Positions 33,001-41,173 of a stretch of 49,735 nucleotides of DNA are shown here, in pieces (the stretch's first letter is position 1; each line of letters starts with the position of its first letter). Location: the NCBI GenBank assembly GCA_009786075.1, contig WQTX01000008.1:1-49735 (forward strand). Direction: 5' to 3'. A program made the translations under genes and the position numbers. The stretch is from Bacteroidota bacterium (GTDB lineage Bacteria; Bacteroidota; Bacteroidia; Bacteroidales; UBA1715). Under the pieces are notes generated by a model. The model was not told the DNA's origin. It did no database searches and saw only the letters and a list, made by a program, of their open reading frames with translations.

Positions 33001-34923
33001 ATGAAAAAACTAATCATTATTTGTAGTATTATATGTTTTGCTTTTGCAAATAGTTTTGCACAAACGGGGATTTACTCCTCGCAAAATCGCAAAGCAATTG
33101 CCAATTACGAAGAAGGCTTGCGTAATTACCAATATTCCTACTACGACAAAGCCTTGCAAAATTTGAGCGATGCGATTAAGATAGACCCTTCGTTTGCCGA
33201 AGCCTATTACTTGCTTGCAGGCGTGTATGCAAAGAAAAAAGACGACGATAAAATGATAGAATCGTTGCAACTTGCCGTGCAAAATTGCAGTGCAAACAAC
33301 CCTATGCCCTACTACAAATTGGCGGTTGAATTATTGAACATTGGCAGATACAGCGAGGCACTGCAAAATTTCAAAAAAATCCAGTCAAAAGACAGACCGT
33401 TTTTTTCGCCCAAAGAACAGGAACATATTGCTCTCAGTATTCGTCAAGCTACCGATGCCATACAAATTATGAAATCGCCCATACCATTTTCGCCGGTCAA
33501 TATGGGCAAAAATATCAATACGCAATTCGATGATTACCACCCTGCCATAACTGTTGACGACAATCTTTTTATATTCACATCGAATATTCCCATAAATGCC
33601 CGCATGACGCAGGAAGATATTTTTTATTCTACAAGACAAAACGGCGAATGGCAGCCTCGCCGTGTGTTTCCTGCACCAATTACCACACCAAACAACGAAG
33701 GCGCTGCCTCAATTTCTGCCGACGGACGCACTATGGTGTATACCATGTGCAACGCTCCGGGCGGGTATGGTTCCTGCGACATTTATATAACCTACTATGC
33801 CTTAGGACAATGGACTATGCCCAAAAACATAGGCGCACCCATAAACACCAAACATTGGGAATCGCAACCAAGTCTTTCGGCTGACGGAAAAACCTTGTAT
33901 TTTGTATCAAATCGTCCGGGTGGAAAAGGCAAAAAAGATATATGGGTAAGCCGTAATATTTCGGAAAATCAATGGTCGGAACCTGAAAATTTAGGCGAGC
34001 CTATTAATACTGCGAACGATGAAGAATCGCCGTTTATTCATGCCGACGGCAAAACGCTGTTCTTTTCGTCGGACGGACATTTGGGCTTGGGCAAAAAAGA
34101 TATTTTTATCACACAACGCTATGCCGACGGCACGTGGAAAACGCCCGTCAATGCCGGTTACCCGCTCAATAGCAAAGACGACGAAGGTCTTGTAATTGTG
34201 AATGCGCAAGGCACAAAAGGCTATTTTGCATCGAACCGTGAAGGCGGATTTGGCGGCTTGGATTTATATGAATTTTCTATCTCTCCCAATATGTTTGCCA
34301 TTATGCCTTTTCCTGTAACCTACGTCAAAGGCTTGGTTTTCAATGCAAAAGAGCCGGTAAAACGCATTGCAGCACAATTAGATTTACGTGATGTGGAAAC
34401 AAATGAATTACTTTTTGCATCGAATGCCGATTACAACGGAAATTTTACCGTACCATTTATGGAAGGCAGAAATTATGCTCTTTCGGTAAGTTTTCCCGGG
34501 TATTTATTTTATTCGGCACAGGTAAATTTAGAAACGAATAGAACAATGATTGAAGTTCCACTACAACCAATAGAAGTGGGCAGCAGCGTGGTGTTGAACA
34601 ACGTATTTTTCGATACCGACAGCTATGAACTAAAACCCGAATCGCAAGCCGAATTGCTCACAATTGTTGATTTCATGAAAGTCAATCTTACGCTCAGTTT
34701 TGAAATTGGCGGTCATACCGACAATACCGGTACAAAACAAAACAACATTACGCTTTCAAACAATCGTGCACAAGCGGTGTATTCATTTTTAGTGGAACAT
34801 GGTATTGACAGTAAGCGACTTACCTACAAAGGCTATGCCGATACCAAACCTCTTGCACCAAATGATAGCGAAGCAAACAAAGCGAAAAATAGACGGACGG
34901 AGTTGAAGATTACGAAGAAATAA
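33001..34923 (+). CDS. TPR/PD40/OmpA-family outer-membrane-associated protein (PorE-like)
   Basis: 640 aa with signal peptide MKKLIIICSIICFAFANSFAQ. TPR repeats lie at about 30-150 (YEEGLRNYQYSYYDKALQNLSDAI), PD40/WD40-like strands at 160-420 (ISADGRTMVYT, LSADGKTLYFVSNRPGG, IHADGKTLFFSSDG), a carboxypeptidase-regulatory-like domain at 430-520, and an OmpA peptidoglycan-binding domain at 530-640 (EIGGHTDNTG, NRAQAVYSFL, NRRTELKI). This order matches PorE, which tethers the type IX motor to the cell wall. Many Bacteroidota have paralogues with this layout, so the assignment to PorE is probable, not certain. Confidence 0.8.
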   Translation: MKKLIIICSIICFAFANSFAQTGIYSSQNRKAIANYEEGLRNYQYSYYDKALQNLSDAIKIDPSFAEAYYLLAGVYAKKKDDDKMIESLQLAVQNCSANNPMPYYKLAVELLNIGRYSEALQNFKKIQSKDRPFFSPKEQEHIALSIRQATDAIQIMKSPIPFSPVNMGKNINTQFDDYHPAITVDDNLFIFTSNIPINARMTQEDIFYSTRQNGEWQPRRVFPAPITTPNNEGAASISADGRTMVYTMCNAPGGYGSCDIYITYYALGQWTMPKNIGAPINTKHWESQPSLSADGKTLYFVSNRPGGKGKKDIWVSRNISENQWSEPENLGEPINTANDEESPFIHADGKTLFFSSDGHLGLGKKDIFITQRYADGTWKTPVNAGYPLNSKDDEGLVIVNAQGTKGYFASNREGGFGGLDLYEFSISPNMFAIMPFPVTYVKGLVFNAKEPVKRIAAQLDLRDVETNELLFASNADYNGNFTVPFMEGRNYALSVSFPGYLFYSAQVNLETNRTMIEVPLQPIEVGSSVVLNNVFFDTDSYELKPESQAELLTIVDFMKVNLTLSFEIGGHTDNTGTKQNNITLSNNRAQAVYSFLVEHGIDSKRLTYKGYADTKPLAPNDSEANKAKNRRTELKITKK

Positions 34924-34925
34924 CT

Positions 34926-35020
34926 CAATTTGCCAATGAGAAAATATGCCAATGTACCAATACGATAATTTAAAAATTCAATTTATTGGCACATTGGCAT
35001 ATTGAATTATTGGCAAATTC
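34926..35020. repeat. Family W long inverted repeat (TTGCCAAT / ATTGGCAAATT)
   Basis: The left arm (AATTTGCCAATGAGAAAATA then TGCCAATGTACCAATA) pairs with the right arm (TTATTGGCACATTGGCATAT then TGAATTATTGGCAAATT). Each arm spans about 38 bases with few mismatches. It immediately follows the OmpA-family gene and its right end forms the tRNA promoter's -33 box. Confidence 0.85.
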
Positions 35021-35039
35021 AAAAAAAGTATTATCTTTG
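35010..35039 (+). promoter_or_regulatory. tRNA-Leu promoter
   Basis: TTG at 35010-35012 and TATCTTTG at 35032-35039 are 19 bases apart. The TTG is part of the right arm of the inverted repeat. The tRNA begins 12 bases after the -7 box, so the 5' leader is short. Confidence 0.75.
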
Positions 35040-35051
35040 CAACCGCAAAAA

Positions 35052-35135
35052 GCCCAAGTGTTGAAATTGGTAGACAAGCATGGTTGAGGGCCATGTGCTC
35101 ATTAGGGCGTGCAAGTTCAAATCTTGTCTTGGGCA
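35052..35135 (+). tRNA. tRNA-Leu (anticodon GAG)
   Basis: 84 nt. The acceptor stem GCCCAAG / CTTGGGC and discriminator A close the molecule. The anticodon stem CATGG / CCATG holds the loop TTGAGGG with anticodon GAG, reading CUC and CUU. A long variable arm (TGCTCATTAGGGCGT) marks a class II tRNA, and the T arm is GCAAG-TTCAAAT-CTTGT. CCA is not encoded. A terminator follows 8 bases later. Confidence 0.97.
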
Positions 35136-35142
35136 CTTTTTT

Positions 35143-35171
35143 AAACGCAACTTTTTCGGTTGCGTTTTTTT
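35143..35171 (+). terminator. Rho-independent terminator of tRNA-Leu
   Basis: AAACGCAAC (35143-35151) pairs with GTTGCGTTT (35159-35167) over the loop TTTTTCG and runs into a T-rich tract. Confidence 0.92.
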
Positions 35172-35185
35172 ATTTTTATAAAAAT

Positions 35186-35273
35186 GGATTGCTTCGTTCC
35201 TCGCAATGACGCTCTTTTGTTGATTTGTGCAAACTCTCAAAAAAGCGTCATTGCGAACAAAGTGAAGCAATCC
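35186..35273 (+). repeat. Family R 88-bp palindromic element, full copy
   Basis: It has the same length, orientation and loop as the copy at 15874-15961, with a handful of substitutions. It ends 25 bases before the WbqC-like start codon. Confidence 0.9.
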
Positions 35274-35298
35274 AGAAATTAACCATTAACCACTAAAA

Positions 35299-35925
35299 AT
35301 GTTATTATCAACTGCTTACTTCCCGCCTCTCGCCTATTTCGCCGCAATTGCCACTGCGCAAAACATCTGCATTGAAGCCCACGAACACTACATAAAACAA
35401 ACCTACCGCAATCGCTGCACAATTTATTCGGCAAATGGTTTACTCGATTTAATTGTGCCGATTGAAAAACCGCAAGGTTCAAAAACGCTTATTCGTGATG
35501 TGCAAATATCGTATGCCGAAGCATGGGTAAAACAACATAAGCATGCTTTTGTGTCGGCATATAAATCCTCGCCGTTTTTTGATTATTATGCCGATGTGTG
35601 TTTCGCAATTTTAGATAAGCAAGAAAAATTTTTGTGGGATTTGAATGAAAAATTACTACATACGTTGTGTAAACTTATTGGGCTTTCGGTTACAATTACG
35701 AATAGTGAAGATTTTACGCCACTCAATACGTGTGCACATGATTTGCGTTACGCGATTTCGCCAAAACAGTCCATTGAATTACCACAACTACCCTATTCAC
35801 AGGTGTTTGATGAAAAGTTTGGATTTCAATCTTCGGTTAGTGTTTTTGATGCTGTTTGTAATTTGGGGAGTGATACTAAGGAGTATCTGTTGTCTGAATC
35901 AGAATTTACAGGATTACAGGATTAG
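35299..35925 (+). CDS. WbqC-like family protein
   Basis: 208 aa. The N-terminus LLSTAYFPPLAYFAAIA, followed by EAHEHYIKQTYRNRC, and IVPIEKPQGSKTLIRDVQIS near 52-71 fit the WbqC-like family, found beside O-antigen and glycan genes; no enzyme activity is established. The protein is cytoplasmic. The last 11 residues (SESEFTGLQD region) and the stop are encoded by a TTACAGGATT-type repeat, so the family-like part ends near residue 197. In many Bacteroidota this gene sits next to lepB; here it follows the tRNA. Confidence 0.85.
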   Translation: MLLSTAYFPPLAYFAAIATAQNICIEAHEHYIKQTYRNRCTIYSANGLLDLIVPIEKPQGSKTLIRDVQISYAEAWVKQHKHAFVSAYKSSPFFDYYADVCFAILDKQEKFLWDLNEKLLHTLCKLIGLSVTITNSEDFTPLNTCAHDLRYAISPKQSIELPQLPYSQVFDEKFGFQSSVSVFDAVCNLGSDTKEYLLSESEFTGLQD

Positions 35926-35987
35926 CAAATTTTTTTCTTGACCCATTCTGCAAATCCTAAAATTTTGAAAATCCTGTTTCAGACAAT
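35890..35987. repeat. CAGGATT-type inverted repeat overlapping the WbqC-like stop
   Basis: Left TTGTCTGAATCAGAATTTAC then AGGATT, right AATCCTGTTTCAGACAA. The left arm codes for the protein's last residues. Similar wording (TAATCCTGTTAATCTT ... GGTTCAGACAATC) lies at about 28818-28866. Confidence 0.7.
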
Positions 35988-35990
35988 TAA

Positions 35991-36617
35991 TTATTCCGCA
36001 ACACAGCGAACTGATAATCCGTCCGTAAGGTAACTGTTATAAATGCTAATTGAGCCGTTATGAGCACACAAGGCGTAGGCAAAATCACCATTACTGTGTG
36101 TACTACTCAAATAAAAACCTGCGAAACCCGCGTAGCTGAGCGAGCCTGCCACGCTACTGCGATGTCCTACAGCCGGAAGAAAGATAGAATTACCGGTAAT
36201 TTTATCAGTAATTTTATATCCATTCATATCATTGAGAACAATCAATTCTTTATCCACTTTCACTACCTCCAAAAAATATGCAATTTCCCACATTGCCGGC
36301 ACTCGCCAACCCGAGGGGCAAGGGTCGTTGACTTTTTCCCACGTATCGCCGATGGGTATTGTATTATTCCAATCATCTAATATAAAATGCTCTTTAGGTT
36401 CTATTGCACTCCACGCCGTTTTTCGATTCCATTGGTACAGCATACCCACGTCTTCGGGAGTAGCTGCAAATGTGCCGGGAGCATCAACATTACGAGTAGC
36501 CCATTTTACACCATTTATTACAACACCCACATCAGTAGTATCAGTATTTTGCGCTTGCGCCACATAAAACCCACACAACAAAAACACAATGTGTAAAACA
36601 ATCACTTTTTTCATCAT
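35991..36617 (-). CDS. FISUMP-domain secreted protein
   Basis: About 208 aa with signal peptide MMKKVIVLHIVFLLCGFYVA. An upstream in-frame ATG would add nine residues ahead of the signal and was not used. The mature protein has the Fibrobacter succinogenes major paralogous domain: VVINGVKWATRNVDAPGTF, YQWNRKTAW, NDPCPSGWRVPA, FLPAVGHR and a C-terminal LSVRCV. These domains are surface or secreted and their function is unknown. It has no sorting signal that I can see. A 20-base palindrome lies just upstream. Confidence 0.88.
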   Translation of the reverse strand: MMKKVIVLHIVFLLCGFYVAQAQNTDTTDVGVVINGVKWATRNVDAPGTFAATPEDVGMLYQWNRKTAWSAIEPKEHFILDDWNNTIPIGDTWEKVNDPCPSGWRVPAMWEIAYFLEVVKVDKELIVLNDMNGYKITDKITGNSIFLPAVGHRSSVAGSLSYAGFAGFYLSSTHSNGDFAYALCAHNGSISIYNSYLTDGLSVRCVAE

Positions 36618-36633
36618 ATATTCCTGTATCTGA

Positions 36634-36653
36634 CAAGGGGGCATGCCCCCTTG
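36634..36653. repeat. 20-bp perfect palindrome CAAGGGGGCATGCCCCCTTG
   Basis: It is self-complementary over its full length and lies 1 base beyond the GH65 gene stop codon (36655-36657). It could be a transcript-end hairpin for that gene, or a minimal remnant of a family D-like element. Confidence 0.85.
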
Positions 36654-36654
36654 C

Positions 36655-38964
36655 TTATAAACTCACTCGCACTTTCCCTTCCTGCAAAGAATAATACTCC
36701 TCATTCACAACAACTTCCCGCAATTCCCCTTCTTCCAACGAAATTTCAATTGCCGCGCTTGTCATACAAATGTGCAACAACGCGCCACGATACAGAATTG
36801 AAAACGAAAGTTTCGCCCATTCTTTGGGCAATTGCGGTGCAAAACTCACGGTGTGCGATTTTGTGCGCATTCCGGCAAAACCTTGCACAATTGCCAACCA
36901 CGTTCCTGCCATGCTGGTAATGTGCAAACCCTCGTGTGCTTCTTTGTTGTAATCGTCCAAATCCAAACGAGCGGTACGCAGGTAAAGTTCGTATGCTTTG
37001 GCAACATTGCCGATTTTCGATGCCACCACCGAGTGTATGCACGGCGAAAGCGACGATTCGTGAACACAACGAGCTTCGTAAAAATTAAAATTGCGTTCAA
37101 TGTGTTCCATATCAAAGTCATTTTCAAACACATATAAACCTTGCACCACATCGGCTTGTTTTATGTAGCACGAACGCAAAATTCTGTCCCACGACCAATG
37201 TTGATTTATGGGGCGTTGCTTCGCATCAAGTTCGGCAACGTTTTTTTGTTCTTTATCTAAATAGCCGTCGTTTTGTAAAATAATACCGTAATTTTCGTCT
37301 TCGGGCAGGTACATATTTTTTGTAATATCTGTCCAACGCAGAACTTCAAAATTTTCGTCAAATGCAATTTTTTTGCACAATTCTGCAAATTCCTGTTTGG
37401 CAACACGTTTTGCCCAACTGATAGTTTCCAAAGTATATTGCAAACACCAGCGAGCGAAATAATTGGTGTACCAATTGTTGTGCACATTATTTTCGTATTC
37501 ATTTGGTCCCGTTACGCCCAAAATCATATATTTTCGCTTCATTGGCGATAAATTTACCCGTTGCGCCCAAAAACGCGAAATTGCAATCAACAATTCCAAA
37601 CCGCCTTCCATTAAATACGATTTATCGCCGGTATAGTTCACGTAATTATATACAGCATAAGCAATTGCGCCGTTGCGGTGAATTTCTTCAAACGTAATTT
37701 CCCACTCATTATGACATTCATCGCCGGTCATTGTAACCATTGGAAACAAGGCTGCGCCACCGGAAAAACCTAATTTTTCGGCGTTAGCAATCGCTCTATC
37801 TAATTGTTTGTAGCGATAGGTAAGCAGTTGTTTTGCAACGTGTTCGGGCGAAGTTGAGAGATAAAACGGCAAGCAAAACGCTTCGGTGTCCCAATAGGTG
37901 CTGCCGCCGTATTTTTCGCCGGTAAATCCTTTTGGTCCAATATTCAGGCGGCTATCGTTACCGGAATAGGTTTGATGCAAATGAAAAATATTGAAACGAA
38001 TGCCTTGTTGCGCTTCCACGTCGCCTTCTATGCAAATATCGCTTGTTTTCCATTTTTCTGCCCAAGCTTGTATATGCTCTTGTTTTAATTGTGTAAAACC
38101 TTTTTGTACGGCTTCGCTCAGACGAATTTCTACCGTTTGCGCCAATTCTTGTTCGGCATAATTGAGTGTGGAAATTTGGCAGGCAAGTTTTTCAATTAGT
38201 AGCAATTGTTGCGCTTGCAATTCAATTTCTACAATTTCGGAAAGTAATTTATTTTCACACACGCGGTGTGTTTTTATACTCTTATTTTCGGCAAAAAATG
38301 TTGTACAAATAGCCGTTGCAAGCGAAAATTGCGGCACATCGTAAGGCGTTTTTTTCGTTTTATCAATGGCATACACAAATCGTCCGTCAATATTTTGCGC
38401 AATTGAATCCCAAAACGATTCATTATAGTTTGAATCTTCATTGTGCACATCGGAATTAATTGTAGATTCTATGCGAATGGTGCAATTTTTATTTGCTCGC
38501 AACACAAATCGCAACGCTCCTACTTCCGTATCTACCACACTTACAAAGCGTTCAGTTTCAAACGTAACCTCTACCCCATCAGGCATTTTCACTTGAACTG
38601 CACGCGATAAAATTCCTTGTTGCATATCAAGTTGCCGGTAAAACGACAGAATTTCGCACTGTGCCAAATCAAGCGCTTGATTATTTACCCACACATTTAC
38701 ACCAATCCATGCCGGCGCATTGAGCACTTTTGCAAAATAATCGGGGTAACCGTTTTTCCACCAGCCTACACGGGTTTTGTCGGGGAAAAACACGCCGCCA
38801 ATGTAATTACCACGCAGCGATTTTCCGCTATATTGCTCTTCAAAATTGGCGCGTTGCCCCATAGCTCCGTTACCTATGCTAAAAATACTTTCGGCTATTT
38901 GATGGCGGTCGGCGTTAAAATCGGTTTCGGTGATAAGCCATTCGTGAGGGGGGAATAAGTTCAT
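36655..38964 (-). CDS. Glycoside hydrolase family 65 disaccharide phosphorylase
   Basis: 769 aa. The beta-sandwich N-domain (1-300) is followed by the (alpha/alpha)6 catalytic barrel. GGSTYWDTEAFCLP near 353-366 and the catalytic acid E489 in VTGPNEYENN are as in maltose, trehalose and kojibiose phosphorylases. The enzyme breaks an alpha-glucoside with phosphate, giving beta-glucose 1-phosphate. Maltose is the commonest substrate but specificity is not readable here. The usual partner beta-phosphoglucomutase is not adjacent. No signal peptide, so it is cytoplasmic. The gene stands alone. Confidence 0.92.
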   Translation of the reverse strand: MNLFPPHEWLITETDFNADRHQIAESIFSIGNGAMGQRANFEEQYSGKSLRGNYIGGVFFPDKTRVGWWKNGYPDYFAKVLNAPAWIGVNVWVNNQALDLAQCEILSFYRQLDMQQGILSRAVQVKMPDGVEVTFETERFVSVVDTEVGALRFVLRANKNCTIRIESTINSDVHNEDSNYNESFWDSIAQNIDGRFVYAIDKTKKTPYDVPQFSLATAICTTFFAENKSIKTHRVCENKLLSEIVEIELQAQQLLLIEKLACQISTLNYAEQELAQTVEIRLSEAVQKGFTQLKQEHIQAWAEKWKTSDICIEGDVEAQQGIRFNIFHLHQTYSGNDSRLNIGPKGFTGEKYGGSTYWDTEAFCLPFYLSTSPEHVAKQLLTYRYKQLDRAIANAEKLGFSGGAALFPMVTMTGDECHNEWEITFEEIHRNGAIAYAVYNYVNYTGDKSYLMEGGLELLIAISRFWAQRVNLSPMKRKYMILGVTGPNEYENNVHNNWYTNYFARWCLQYTLETISWAKRVAKQEFAELCKKIAFDENFEVLRWTDITKNMYLPEDENYGIILQNDGYLDKEQKNVAELDAKQRPINQHWSWDRILRSCYIKQADVVQGLYVFENDFDMEHIERNFNFYEARCVHESSLSPCIHSVVASKIGNVAKAYELYLRTARLDLDDYNKEAHEGLHITSMAGTWLAIVQGFAGMRTKSHTVSFAPQLPKEWAKLSFSILYRGALLHICMTSAAIEISLEEGELREVVVNEEYYSLQEGKVRVSL

Positions 38965-39065
38965 ATAATTAATGGTTAATGGTTAGTTTGTTTCTTTCAT
39001 GGTTGGTTATTTTCTATTTGCTATTCCTGCTAACGAGTATGGTGTCGGCTCTTATTTACATCGCT

Positions 39066-39116
39066 TTCAATTTTGCGGAAAGTGTTGTTTTTTACATGGT
39101 TTCCGCAAAATTAAAA
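39066..39116. repeat. Flanking 51-bp hairpin, downstream copy, overlapping the ATPase stop codon
   Basis: TTCAATTTTGCGGAAA (39066-39081), 18-base spacer, TTTCCGCAAAATTAAAA (39100-39116). The second arm contains the ATPase gene's stop codon (39111-39113). The matching unit is at 40554-40604. Confidence 0.92.
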
Positions 39117-40541
39117 CAAAAGCAAATCATTTAAATTTACTTCACTTTGTATAGTATTCCGATACATATTTCGTTTCACTCCAATGGTTGTAATCATTGT
39201 TGTATGAATGTTTTTTCTCGTTTTTGTTTGCTTGGCAAAAGTAGCACATTTATGCTGTAAAACATCGTTGTACTCCTTCGTTATTTCATATTCTTCTTTT
39301 GAATATTTCATCTCACACAAATTTATCATATTGTCTTTTCGGTCAAGTACAAGGTCTATTTGTGCAGTAATTTTCTTCGTTTCTTTATCTCTATTCAGCC
39401 ACGTTGAATACGTTGTAGAAACGCCTGATATTCCGAGTTTGTGTTTTATTTGTGGAATGTGCAAAAGACATATTTGCTCAAAGGCATATCCACGCCACGA
39501 ATTTACAAGAGGAGTAGCAAAATTGTTTGTCCAAAATTTTTCATCATTATTGTTTTTATTATGAATAAAATCGAGATAAAACAGTGAAAATAAATCAATT
39601 AATTGATACATTTTATTATTTTGTTTTTTTTCAAAGGCGTAATATGAGCGTATAAAACCGCATTGTTCCAATTCTTCCAACATTTTTGTAATAGCTCCTC
39701 CATCGGGCAGTTTTGAATGTTCAACGATTTCTTCCCGTAAAAGTCCTTTGCGTTTTTCGCCAAGAGCAATTACGAGCGCAATGTATTTTTCCGAATTTCT
39801 AAAAAGCGAACTGTATAGTTCTTGAAATTCATCTTTCAACGGAGCGTTTTTTACAAAAAACAGATTATCAACATTTTGCGGCAATCCGTAACTGCCATGT
39901 AACTGCCGCCAATAGTAGGGAACGCCGCCAAAAATCATGTAGTAATCGAGCAAATTGCTGCTGTCTATTTTTATTTTTCGTTTTTCGGCATATTCCGCAC
40001 ATTCTTTTAACGTAAATGGCTGTAATGGAATTTGATACGTTACGCGATTGTGCAATCCGCCACGATTTTTAATGATTTTGTTAATCATCCACGAAGTTGA
40101 CGAACCACAAACGACTAACAAAATAGCGGGATTCGACGAGGCGTAAGTGTTCCACCAATATTCAAATGCTTGAATGAAATTTGAACCCATTGTGGCAAGC
40201 CAAGGCATTTCGTCAATAAAAATCACTTTTCGTCCTTTTTTTCGAGAACGTTCAAGTTGTTGGCGCAACATTTCAAAAGCCATCGTCCAACTTTCCGGAG
40301 TGGGGATTACCATGTTGAAATAGCGGTAATAAGCATTTTTGAAATTTTCGAGTTGCGTTTTCATTGTAGCATGTTCACTACCGGAAAAATAGAAACCAAA
40401 CTGTTCTTTAAAAAACTGCTTGATTAAAAACGTTTTACCAACTCTACGCCGACCATAAATAGCAACAAATTCAGGTTCACCGGAATCTACAATCCTTTGC
40501 AGTAGCTCTATTTCCTTTTTTCTCCCAATAATTTCATTCAT
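39111..40541 (-). CDS. STAND-like AAA ATPase with C-terminal PD-(D/E)XK nuclease domain (PF01637/DUF234 type)
   Basis: 476 aa. Walker A is YGRRRVGKT (29-37), Walker B VIFIDEMPW (107-115) and a sensor CGSSTSW near 145-151. A winged-helix region lies about 262-300. The C-terminal domain has GYAFEQ (351-356) and a nuclease-type core: D396 (QIDLVL), E410 and K412 (CEMKY). This layout is the archaeal-type ATPase family, widespread and multicopy in prokaryotes with no settled function. The gene is framed by two 51-bp hairpin repeats, one 12 bases before the start, one over the stop. No partner gene is present. Confidence 0.88.
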   Translation of the reverse strand: MNEIIGRKKEIELLQRIVDSGEPEFVAIYGRRRVGKTFLIKQFFKEQFGFYFSGSEHATMKTQLENFKNAYYRYFNMVIPTPESWTMAFEMLRQQLERSRKKGRKVIFIDEMPWLATMGSNFIQAFEYWWNTYASSNPAILLVVCGSSTSWMINKIIKNRGGLHNRVTYQIPLQPFTLKECAEYAEKRKIKIDSSNLLDYYMIFGGVPYYWRQLHGSYGLPQNVDNLFFVKNAPLKDEFQELYSSLFRNSEKYIALVIALGEKRKGLLREEIVEHSKLPDGGAITKMLEELEQCGFIRSYYAFEKKQNNKMYQLIDLFSLFYLDFIHNKNNNDEKFWTNNFATPLVNSWRGYAFEQICLLHIPQIKHKLGISGVSTTYSTWLNRDKETKKITAQIDLVLDRKDNMINLCEMKYSKEEYEITKEYNDVLQHKCATFAKQTKTRKNIHTTMITTIGVKRNMYRNTIQSEVNLNDLLLF

Positions 40542-40553
40542 AATTTGAAATGC

Positions 40554-40604
40554 TTCAATTTTGCGGAAAATATATAAAAAATATATGTTTCCGCAAAATT
40601 AAAA
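40554..40604. repeat. Flanking 51-bp hairpin, upstream copy
   Basis: TTCAATTTTGCGGAAA (40554-40569), an 18-base AT-only spacer except its last base, TTTCCGCAAAATTAAAA (40588-40604). Arms are identical to the downstream copy and in the same orientation; only the spacer sequence differs. Confidence 0.92.
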
Positions 40605-40651
40605 TAAATTTATTTTCTACAAATGTTAAAATTTTTAATAAGTCTTACATC

Positions 40652-41173
40652 TCAATACCCATATCTCTGCACTATCTCCCGAATTGACAAAAACCCAATC
40701 TGCCCCAAAATTTCAGGAGTTACTTTATGAAATTCGCAGGAACTCACATCATCGGCAACTTGTAAAGTGCTAAAATCGAGCACTGTACATTCAAAAACCA
40801 AATCAATGGTAAAAACCGAAAGTCCGCTAAATACGTATTCATTTGGAAATGAGCCTTTGTACACCGCTTTATCAATGTGCAGATTGAGTTCTTCGCGCAC
40901 TTCCCGTGCAAGTGCTTTTTCGGCAGTTTCGTTTGGGTCTATAAATCCGCCGGGCAGGTCAAGAGTGCCTTTGCCGGGATTGAAGGCTCGGCGTGTAAAT
41001 AAAATTTCGCCCTTTTCGTTGCGAATAAGTGCCGCTACTGCGCCCGCAGCGTTGGTGTATAATTCAAATTTGCAGTCGGCGCATTTGTGTGCTTTTTCGC
41101 CAAAAGGCGTGAATGTATTGCTTCCACAGCGTGGGCAATAGCGGAAAACGTATTTGGGGTTTGTGTTATTCAT
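40652..41173 (-). CDS. Nudix hydrolase with N-terminal zinc ribbon
   Basis: About 173 aa from MNNTNPKYVF. The in-frame ATG 11 codons earlier lies deep in the aminopeptidase gene. A zinc ribbon is formed by C13/C16 (CPRC) and C31/C34 (CADC). The Nudix box begins GGFIDPNETAEKALAREVRE near 75 and continues EEL. Such proteins are close to NADH pyrophosphatase (NudC-like) and hydrolyse NADH or other nucleoside diphosphate derivatives; the substrate is not certain. The start overlaps the aminopeptidase stop by 8 bases, so the two are coupled. Confidence 0.9.
   Translation of the reverse strand: MNNTNPKYVFRYCPRCGSNTFTPFGEKAHKCADCKFELYTNAAGAVAALIRNEKGEILFTRRAFNPGKGTLDLPGGFIDPNETAEKALAREVREELNLHIDKAVYKGSFPNEYVFSGLSVFTIDLVFECTVLDFSTLQVADDVSSCEFHKVTPEILGQIGFLSIREIVQRYGY

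Larger units (their letters stand above)
34924..35298. other. Intergenic region with hairpin, tRNA gene, terminator and palindromic element
   Basis: This 375-base stretch has no protein gene. It contains a long inverted repeat (34926-35020), the tRNA promoter (35010-35039), tRNA-Leu (35052-35135), its terminator (35143-35171) and a full family R element (35186-35273). Confidence 0.85.

Noticed and set aside
35031-35270. 79-codon minus-strand ORF across the tRNA region
   Set aside because: It is antisense to tRNA-Leu and a family R element; translations of this kind (RQDLNLHALMSTWPSTM) are a well-known artefact of tRNA-Leu genes.
39066-40604. Ordinary insertion sequence
   Set aside because: The encoded protein is an ATPase with a restriction-type nuclease core, not a DDE, HUH or serine/tyrosine transposase, and I see no target duplication outside the hairpins. 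It is kept only as a candidate novel unit.
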